From JBDRNO01 sp043811005 (GTDB lineage: Bacteria; Bacteroidota; Bacteroidia; NORP154): a stretch of 12,421 bases of DNA. The stretch spans positions 1 through 12,421 of the forward strand of contig JBDRNO010000161.1 of the NCBI GenBank assembly GCA_043811005.1. Reading direction: 5' to 3'. How positions within the stretch are numbered: the first letter of the stretch is position 1; every line of letters begins with the position of its first letter. The translations under genes and the position numbers were made by a program. This document shows, one piece after another, positions 6,354-12,421 of the stretch. A model generated the notes under the pieces. The model did no database searches. It was given only the letters and a program-made list of their open reading frames with translations, and was not told the DNA's origin.

Positions 6354-8426
6354 TCAATTCTTTACAATTTTTTCAGTCATAATCACATCATCATTGGAAT
6401 ATATTTTCAGGATGTATGTACCTGCTGATAGGGGAGAGGTGGAAAATGAGAATATGTTGCGTCCTTGTTTGGCATTATTATCATAAAAGGCTTTTATTAA
6501 TTTACCGTCTATATTGTATATTGCTATTTCAACCGGACTATTTTTTTCTAAGATAAAATCCTGGTATATTATATCATAAGCTGGGTTTGGGAAGATACTT
6601 GCTTTAAGATCGGGTTGGTTTAAAGTGACAGAAGCAGACAAAGAACACAAATAAGCATCAATAACGGTAACAGAATAAGTTCCTTCACACAGGTTATAGG
6701 CAAAGGCGGTTGGTTGGTTCAACGGATCATCCCACGAATAAGTATATGGAGGATTGGCATTATAAACTGACACTTCAACACGTCCATCACATAATCTAAA
6801 AATACTTTCATCTACACTGTCAGTTATACTAATAGCCATAATGGTTGAATCAACACTTTGCAGTTCAGCAATCCATGTTCCGTTTTTTTTCAACGAGTCA
6901 CCATAATAACCTGTTGTCCAAACCTTCCCGGGTTCATTGTATTTTCTCTGTGAGCCGGTGTAATCGCCCCATCTCTCATAAGTTCCGCCATGCCTGTCAA
7001 CATAATTGTCTCCTTCTTTAATACGCAGTATCCCGGAATATTCCCCGCCATTGCTGTAATAAATGGCTGAGAAACCGGAAAAGACGGTGGGGGCTGAATG
7101 GTCAAAGGTGATAAGCGCCTCATAATCGCAATCAGTTAAGCCGGTATAGGAAATATTAGGATAACCGAAATCCAGTAACGTATCACTTAAAATATTGCCG
7201 GTTACAGTTATGACAGAATCGAGGTTATTGATGAAACCATGATATATACCCGAAAATCCTGTAGCTGTATCAATGGTGTTGCTAACAAATTGGATTTGCC
7301 CGTTCTCAAGGAATGCCCCAAGTACCCGTCCGTCATTGGTGTCAAATTCGTGACCGTTTGCCTGGCGGGCAAATGGCGGAACACCGTATTTTGTGTCGGT
7401 CAGACCGAGCTTGATGTTAAGTGTTGTTCCAGGATCGTCCAAGGTGTTTGTAATTTCAACTAAAAAAATACTGTCACTCTGAATGGTGAAATTTCTGTTC
7501 GACAAGAAATACATATTTGGGCTGTATGGTTTGCTGCCGCCAATGACAGGATGAAGGTTGCGTATGTTTATGCTATCGTATAATATATCGCTCCAGAGTT
7601 CAGTATTGATAATGGAATCACCATTGAAACCTGCCGTTTTATCAACTTGCCAGATGATGGTTTGTACAAACCCTATTTGCCAGGGCACTCCATTCATTAA
7701 TTGGTTGACGGTTAGGAATAATTCATCATCTGTAACGGCAATAGCCGGATAATCAGACCATGTGGAATCGTTAAAAGGATTTCCGTTCAAAGCGTAACAA
7801 TTCCAGTTAGCTGTGGGATCATTGGTTTCGGTGAAACAGACTATGACCTTGCTGTTTTGCCATGTAGTTTCAAACAGGAAAACAAGTATGAATTTATCTT
7901 CGTTAGGATCATAAACCAATTTGGGATCGTATTTACTTGTCCCGATACTGCTGAGCCCTAACAGACCAGCAAAATATGCCAGGGAAGTAACCTGTATCAT
8001 TGTATCCTGCTCAACGTCATAAATATTGATCTTAGAATTAGTAGCGGATATTAGTATTCCATCATTGGATATTGCCATGTTATTATCATTTGGTATTCCA
8101 GATGGTGTGTTCCCTTCAAAATTTCTCCTGAGTACAGGCAACGAAGCTTCAGTACCTGAGAACTTATAAGGTTTATAACCGGTTTTCCTTGGGTATTTCT
8201 TGCCTATCTTCTTTTTTAATTCTATAAGATCCGCCCTTTCAGTACCCGGTTTAGGCATTTCTACATTCTGTAGCATGGACATCCAATCGTGCTCTATTTC
8301 TTTAAGATCAACAGTGGAAAATTTGGATGCTTTAAATTTCTGTTTTTTATAGGATATTTTCTGTTCCTGTGCGGTACACTGAGTTATAATAAAGAGGAAT
8401 GATATAATTAAGTGTAGGATTCTCAT
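6354..8426 (-). CDS. Secreted T9SS protein with propeller-like body and SprB-like repeat
   Basis: I place the start at the ATG ending at 8426, giving 690 residues. From there the protein begins MRILHLIISFLFIITQCTAQ, a good signal peptide. The ATG ten codons upstream (8456) would put charged residues and a threonine ahead of it. After a basic linker the body (about 100-530, numbered from the upstream ATG) has spaced aromatic and Asp-rich strands, with YDPKLVYDPNEDKFILVF, WSDYPAIAVTDDELFLTVN and RWGDYTGSQ, suggesting a beta-propeller. No enzymatic motif is recognised. Residues 542-613 form a SprB-like repeat (RLCDGRVEVSV, YTYSWDD, NLCEGTYSVTVID). A T9SS type A sorting domain at about 615-700 starts IFPNPAYD and is closely similar to that of the gene at 2704-6033. 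Expected to be secreted or surface-attached; ligand unknown. Confidence 0.85.
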   Translation of the reverse strand: MRILHLIISFLFIITQCTAQEQKISYKKQKFKASKFSTVDLKEIEHDWMSMLQNVEMPKPGTERADLIELKKKIGKKYPRKTGYKPYKFSGTEASLPVLRRNFEGNTPSGIPNDNNMAISNDGILISATNSKINIYDVEQDTMIQVTSLAYFAGLLGLSSIGTSKYDPKLVYDPNEDKFILVFLFETTWQNSKVIVCFTETNDPTANWNCYALNGNPFNDSTWSDYPAIAVTDDELFLTVNQLMNGVPWQIGFVQTIIWQVDKTAGFNGDSIINTELWSDILYDSINIRNLHPVIGGSKPYSPNMYFLSNRNFTIQSDSIFLVEITNTLDDPGTTLNIKLGLTDTKYGVPPFARQANGHEFDTNDGRVLGAFLENGQIQFVSNTIDTATGFSGIYHGFINNLDSVITVTGNILSDTLLDFGYPNISYTGLTDCDYEALITFDHSAPTVFSGFSAIYYSNGGEYSGILRIKEGDNYVDRHGGTYERWGDYTGSQRKYNEPGKVWTTGYYGDSLKKNGTWIAELQSVDSTIMAISITDSVDESIFRLCDGRVEVSVYNANPPYTYSWDDPLNQPTAFAYNLCEGTYSVTVIDAYLCSLSASVTLNQPDLKASIFPNPAYDIIYQDFILEKNSPVEIAIYNIDGKLIKAFYDNNAKQGRNIFSFSTSPLSAGTYILKIYSNDDVIMTEKIVKN

Positions 8427-8462
8427 CGTTTTTGTTAAAACAACTAAATTAATCAAAGTTTC

Positions 8463-8544
8463 TAATTAGTGTTAATTCGTGCCTGCACGCCATAGTGCTG
8501 TTTCGGCACGCAGGCGTGTAATTAGTGGCATCCGCCAGCTGGTG
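8463..8544. repeat. GC-rich palindromic element flanked by 9-base direct repeats
   Basis: A GC-rich insert carries two short palindromes, CGTGC-CT-GCACG (8478-8489) and CACGC-AG-GCGTG (8507-8518), which are also partly complementary to each other. It is flanked by the direct repeat TAATTAGTG (8463-8471 and 8519-8527), and CGTG marks both inner ends. A further imperfect palindrome, CCGCCAGCTGGTGG, follows at 8531-8544. It sits in the divergent region between the T9SS gene and the Fic gene, upstream of both. The remaining 8545-8638 is AT-rich without visible structure. Confidence 0.6.
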
Positions 8545-8638
8545 GTTTAATAAATTTGGGAATCTATGTTCTACAAATTTACTATTGTTTTTTGAATTTT
8601 TTCGCCTTTTCCCTAATTTTTGATTATAATTTGAACTA

Positions 8639-8670
8639 TTTGGTCAAGCACATATTTTTTTTTAAGTTTG
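8639..8670 (+). promoter_or_regulatory. Bacteroidota-type promoter of the Fic gene
   Basis: TTTG at 8639-8642 and TAAGTTTG at 8663-8670 match the primary-sigma consensus TTTG and TAnnTTTG, with a 20-base spacer close to the usual length. Transcription would start near 8677, leaving a leader of about 33 bases. The leader is A-rich before the ATG (AAAGAAAA) and has no Shine-Dalgarno, as is common in the phylum. It probably serves both plus-strand genes. Confidence 0.65.
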
Positions 8671-8709
8671 TGTAATTATTAGCGAAAGCATTTTTGAAAT
8701 TAAAGAAAA

Positions 8710-9483
8710 ATGAAGAAATACAACTTGATTAAAAGTGAGTTATTTAACACATATAAAAATAAATTAAATGTTAATTTATTTAAGAGATATAATCAATTAA
8801 AAAAAGAGGAATTAACATTAGTTAACTTTGATTATTATTTCTCATCATCTGCTGTTTATTCTTCTAATATTGAGGGAAATACAACTGATTTTAATTCATT
8901 TTGGAAATATAAAAAATTTAATATTCCACGAAAATCAAAAGAAATAAAAGAAATAGATGACTTATTTAATGCCTATGAATATGCCAGGAAAAGAAAGTTG
9001 GCTCTTTCTAATATATTGAAAACTCATGAAATTCTTTCAAGAAATTTTTTAATTATATCTCTAAGAGGAACATTTCGCAACCAACCTGTAGGAGTATATA
9101 GTGGAAGGAGATTAGAATATCTTGCAATTGAGCCACAATATGTAAAAAATGAGGCTGAAAGACTTTTTGAAGATATTGAACGGCTATTAAATCGTAATCT
9201 TTCAATCAAAGAAGTATTTTATTATGCTTCAATGATACATTTGGTATTTGTTAAAATCCATCCTTTTATAGATGGAAATGGACGTGTTTCCCGGTTATTG
9301 GAAAAATGGTTTTTAGCATCCAAATTGGGTGAAAATGCATGGTATATTCAATCTGAGCAGAATTACTTCAGTAAAAGGAAGACATACTACAAGAACTTAA
9401 ATATCGGAGTTAATTATTACGAATTAAATTATGGGAGGTGTATCCCTTTTTTGTTGATGTTGCCTGAAGCATTAAGAACATAA
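8710..9483 (+). CDS. Fic family protein (probable AMP-transferase)
   Basis: The 257-residue protein has a complete Fic active-site motif, HPFIDGNGRVSR (184-195): catalytic H184, F186, acidic D188, the GNG anion-binding loop and R192/R195. Such enzymes usually transfer AMP from ATP onto a hydroxyl side chain of a target protein. An inhibitory helix motif of the (S/T)xxxE(G/N) type is visible at 51-56 (S51, E55, G56), N-terminal to the Fic core, which makes this a self-inhibited class II Fic. The target-docking flap appears as RGTFRNQPVGVYSG (119-132). No winged-helix tail or antitoxin gene is seen, and there is no signal peptide, so it is cytoplasmic. Two 60-base samples are about 27-28% GC, clearly below the upstream T9SS genes, hinting at separate acquisition. 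It has its own promoter, and the next gene starts 13 bases after its stop. The natural target cannot be read from sequence. Confidence 0.92.
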   Translation: MKKYNLIKSELFNTYKNKLNVNLFKRYNQLKKEELTLVNFDYYFSSSAVYSSNIEGNTTDFNSFWKYKKFNIPRKSKEIKEIDDLFNAYEYARKRKLALSNILKTHEILSRNFLIISLRGTFRNQPVGVYSGRRLEYLAIEPQYVKNEAERLFEDIERLLNRNLSIKEVFYYASMIHLVFVKIHPFIDGNGRVSRLLEKWFLASKLGENAWYIQSEQNYFSKRKTYYKNLNIGVNYYELNYGRCIPFLLMLPEALRT

Positions 9484-9496
9484 CATTGTAAATAAA

Positions 9497-12373
9497 ATGA
9501 AAAATACCTTTAACTTTTTCAAACACCATCTTGCTTTGCCAATTAAATCTTGTGTCATCGCCCTGTTTTTTTTTGGCTTGTTTATTCAGGATGTAGCTGC
9601 CCAGCTAATTACAGATAATTCTTTTCCCAATAATTCAGCTTCATATCTTGTGCATAACATATTAATGGAGAATGGAGTTATAGTCACCAATGTTACTTTT
9701 AACGGAGATTCATTATACCAGGTAGGTTATTTTGATGGTTCTGCCTGTAATATCGGCTTATCCGAAGGAATTATTATTGCGAATGGTGATGTCAATTTAG
9801 CTGTAGGACCAAATGACCAATCAGGGGTAACAGGAATATTTCCGGCATCTCCCTCCCCGAGTTACGACCCTGATCTGCTCGATATTCTATCTGGTACCAC
9901 CGCAAATGATGCTGCTATTTTGGAATTTGATTTTGTAGCAACAGGTGATACAGTGATGTTCAATTATGTTTTTGGGTCTGATGAATACCTTGAATGGGTT
10001 TTTTCTTTTAATGATGCCTTTGGATTTTTTATCAGCGGGCCTGGAATAGCAGGTCCATATACCAATGGAGCGGAAAATATCGCACTTGTTCCTGGCACCT
10101 CAACACCAATTACCATTGATAACGTAAATAATGTTTTCAACAGCGTTTATTATGTGGATAATGGGGATGGTTTTAGCCCGCCTCAGAATACTGATACTTC
10201 TGTAGTACAATGCGATGGGTTCACTACTGTTTTACAAGCTGTCTCCCCTGTTCAATGCGGTCAAACTTATCATATAAAAATAGCTATATGCGATGCAAAT
10301 GATGGTGTTTTGGATTCCTGGTTATTTTTAGAATCAGGGAGCTTTAAAAGTAATTCTATTATTTTCACTACAGCCGGCAACGACACCTTATGCGACCTTG
10401 ACACCTTGCAGATACAAGCAATTGTTGATACCATCAGCGCTTATACTTATAGCTGGAACAATGGTGCCTCCTTATCCGACTCAACAATCTATAATCCGTA
10501 TGCATTCCCTGATTCAACCACAACCTATGTTGTAACAGTTACATCTCTAATTACCGGATGCGAGAAGTCCGACAGCCTTACAATACTGGTTACTCAACCA
10601 CCGGCATTATCATTGTTCCCCGGTGATACTACTTTTTGCTCAGGGCAATCCGTACAATTTAATATTGGCTCAACACCTGCGAATTGTGGTCTTAATACAT
10701 CCGGGTGTGTTGGCACTTTATTTGACTATGATGCAGGAGCAGACATTACATCCACCACCATTACATCACCTTATTATGGTTTGTACGAAGATGGAAGAAC
10801 GCAAATCCTATATAGAGCATCTGAATTACATTCTTTAGGCATTCATGGAGGAACAATTTCACAAATTGCCTTTAATGTGGCTCTTAAAGGCAGCACCCAG
10901 CCATACCAGGGCTTTACTATCAAAATAGGATGCACCGGGTTTAGTGATCTGTCAAGTGGTACTTTCGTAAGCGGATTGGATATAGTTTATGGTCCTGATA
11001 CCGTTACAAATAATATTGGTTGGAATACTCATATATTAACAAATCCCTACGACTGGGATGGTGTGTCCAATTTATTGGTTGAAGTTTGCTATGATAACAG
11101 TACGTATACGTCAAATGATGAAATTTATTACACTGCAACAAGCTATACTTCTGTATTACATACATATATGGATGGAAGCGCAGGTTGTTCTTTGATTGGC
11201 TCTGCTTTATATGACAGCAGACCAAATACAAAATTTACATTTTGTAATACTACATCATTTGATACTTATGATATAATGTGGTCTCCATCTGCCGGATTGT
11301 CTGATGATACAATTGCCGATCCCATTGCAACACCGGATAGTACAGCTACATATATACTAACTTTAACACATTCTGAAACAGGATGCCAATATACTGTATC
11401 ACAAACCATTGATGTTCAAGACCCAATAAATATTGTTATTACTCAACCTGGAACTTACTGTGGTACAAGCAATCCGGATACCTTGATAGCCACTCCATCC
11501 GGAGGAAGCTGGTCGGGAATTGGTATCGTGGATACTGTTCTGGGTATTTTTGACCCTGGAACAGCAGGAATTGGAAATCATATTATTACCTATAAATTAC
11601 CTGATATTTGTGAAAGTAGTACGACTGTTACAGTAGAAGTTAAATCATCACCACCTTTCACCATTAGAAATACTGGGCCTTTTTGCGTATCAAATGAAAG
11701 ATATCTTCTTTTTGCTATTCCCTATGTAGGCACATGGTCGGGGCAGATTATTGATGCTAATGGATACGTTGTTCCATCAGACACCGGTGACTACGATATT
11801 ACTTACTCCATCACATCGGTTTGCGGTTCTTGCGATACTACTTTTACTATAACTGTTCTTCCTTTTCCTTCACATTCCGCTACTATAACAAGTATAACCA
11901 ATCCGTCATCAAGCAGCATATGCGATGGCAGCATCACAGTATCAGTATCAGGAGGTACAATACCTTACTCATACTCATGGTACCCCACAGGTGGAACTGC
12001 CTCAATAGCTCTCGGTCTTTGTACTGGAATTTATACTGTAACCATAAATGATGCTAATGGTTGTACGATTTATTTAACAGATACATTAACTACTGCAACC
12101 GGTACTTTAGCGTTATATTCTAATAATGTAATTAATCTATTCCCTAATCCCACTCAAGGAACTTTTTACCTGGATATTAATCTAGATATTCCATCGGATG
12201 TTAGTATTACCATATTTAATACAATTGGTGATGTTATCGAATCAACGATTATAAAAAATGTTGATGCTAATATTTTTACAATTGATATGAACGGAAAAGC
12301 AAATGGAATCTATTACATCCATATTCTTACAGATAAAGAGGTGATGGTTACGAAGGTTTCTTTGGTTAAATGA
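9497..12373 (+). CDS. Choice-of-anchor L, Ig-like, SprB-repeat T9SS surface protein
   Basis: This 958-residue protein begins with a signal peptide (IALFFFGLFIQDVAAQ, cut near residue 35). Residues about 36-290 form a choice-of-anchor L domain (ASYLVHNIL, GLSEGIIIANGD, FNYVFGSDEYLEWV, NDAFGFFISGPG, and ICDANDGVLDSWLFLE), typical of large Bacteroidota surface proteins. An Ig/PKD-like domain spans 290-368. A second one, 371-640, is split by a domain of about 185 residues (400-585). Two GSWSG/GTWSG-type Ig-like repeats follow (648-716 and 720-788), then a SprB-like repeat (about 795-865: ICDGSITVSVSGG, YSYSW, GIYTVTINDANGC). A T9SS type A sorting domain starts LFPNPTQG at 881 and runs to the end. 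The many paired cysteines fit an extracellular protein. The likely role is adhesion or surface display. It lies 13 bases after the Fic gene and is probably co-transcribed with it. Confidence 0.9.
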   Translation: MKNTFNFFKHHLALPIKSCVIALFFFGLFIQDVAAQLITDNSFPNNSASYLVHNILMENGVIVTNVTFNGDSLYQVGYFDGSACNIGLSEGIIIANGDVNLAVGPNDQSGVTGIFPASPSPSYDPDLLDILSGTTANDAAILEFDFVATGDTVMFNYVFGSDEYLEWVFSFNDAFGFFISGPGIAGPYTNGAENIALVPGTSTPITIDNVNNVFNSVYYVDNGDGFSPPQNTDTSVVQCDGFTTVLQAVSPVQCGQTYHIKIAICDANDGVLDSWLFLESGSFKSNSIIFTTAGNDTLCDLDTLQIQAIVDTISAYTYSWNNGASLSDSTIYNPYAFPDSTTTYVVTVTSLITGCEKSDSLTILVTQPPALSLFPGDTTFCSGQSVQFNIGSTPANCGLNTSGCVGTLFDYDAGADITSTTITSPYYGLYEDGRTQILYRASELHSLGIHGGTISQIAFNVALKGSTQPYQGFTIKIGCTGFSDLSSGTFVSGLDIVYGPDTVTNNIGWNTHILTNPYDWDGVSNLLVEVCYDNSTYTSNDEIYYTATSYTSVLHTYMDGSAGCSLIGSALYDSRPNTKFTFCNTTSFDTYDIMWSPSAGLSDDTIADPIATPDSTATYILTLTHSETGCQYTVSQTIDVQDPINIVITQPGTYCGTSNPDTLIATPSGGSWSGIGIVDTVLGIFDPGTAGIGNHIITYKLPDICESSTTVTVEVKSSPPFTIRNTGPFCVSNERYLLFAIPYVGTWSGQIIDANGYVVPSDTGDYDITYSITSVCGSCDTTFTITVLPFPSHSATITSITNPSSSSICDGSITVSVSGGTIPYSYSWYPTGGTASIALGLCTGIYTVTINDANGCTIYLTDTLTTATGTLALYSNNVINLFPNPTQGTFYLDINLDIPSDVSITIFNTIGDVIESTIIKNVDANIFTIDMNGKANGIYYIHILTDKEVMVTKVSLVK

Positions 12374-12390
12374 TTCATTTTTTTCTTTCA

Positions 12391-12421
12391 GACCTCACAG
12401 GTTTCCAAAACCTGTGAGGTC
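12391..12421. repeat. Perfect 31-base palindrome; possible terminator or REP-like unit
   Basis: Perfect 14-base arms, GACCTCACAGGTTT and AAACCTGTGAGGTC, flank the loop CCA. It begins 18 bases after the stop of the T9SS gene and follows a T-rich stretch. It could terminate the upstream transcript, though any U-tract on its far side lies outside the window. It shares CAGGT, TTCC and ACCTG with the hairpins at 2612-2689, suggesting a related repeat family. I recall palindromes of this kind as widespread in Bacteroidota genomes, but this is unverified. Confidence 0.75.

Noticed and set aside
8427..8456. N-terminal extension of the T9SS gene from the ATG at 8456
   Set aside because: The ten extra residues (MINLVVLTKT) precede a complete signal peptide that begins with its own ATG, so the downstream start is preferred.
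8710..9483. Toxin-antitoxin module of the Fic/Doc type
   Set aside because: No small antitoxin ORF adjoins the gene, and the inhibitory motif is within the Fic protein itself (51-56), which fits a self-inhibited single-gene enzyme.

Overview
The window reads as a chromosomal segment of a Bacteroidota bacterium. Three proteins end in a type IX secretion (T9SS) type A sorting domain, and a BatA/von Willebrand protein of the Bacteroidota type is present. A TTTG-N20-TAnnTTTG promoter precedes one gene, and the start codons have A/T-rich leaders without a Shine-Dalgarno sequence. Base composition is moderate to AT-rich, and the gaps between genes are packed with palindromic and heptanucleotide repeats.

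Layout. Positions 1-96 hold the last 31 codons of an unidentified plus-strand gene. A repeat-rich gap follows. Three minus-strand genes come next: a membrane-anchored BatA/vWA protein (2471-261), a 1109-residue secreted protein with BNR/sortilin-type propeller repeats, a PKD domain, an adhesin-like jelly roll and a T9SS tail (6033-2704), and a second T9SS protein with a propeller-like body and one SprB-like repeat (8426-6354). After a divergent intergenic region come two plus-strand genes 13 bases apart: an AT-rich Fic-family enzyme (8710-9483) and a large T9SS protein (9497-12373) that starts with a choice-of-anchor L domain. The window closes exactly at the end of a perfect 31-base palindrome.

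How the genes relate. The three T9SS proteins should cross the inner membrane through Sec signal peptides, cross the outer membrane through the type IX translocon, and lose their C-terminal signal on being anchored or released. They look like surface or secreted adhesion and recognition proteins, not parts of one pathway. The secretion machinery is not in this window. The Fic gene has its own promoter and probably carries the choice-of-anchor L gene in the same transcript. Whether that pairing has functional meaning is unknown.

The most unusual material is repetitive DNA. Three heptanucleotide arrays lie in or beside the BatA gene, and one is inside its reading frame. Three larger inverted-repeat elements fill the intergenic gaps at 2612-2689, 6056-6280 and 8463-8544, two of them built from nested palindromes like REP doublets (REPINs). 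A 69-base in-frame insertion, bounded by GGGGA repeats and carrying the coding heptamers, interrupts the BatA gene. I did not find a clearly new defence or biosynthetic system.
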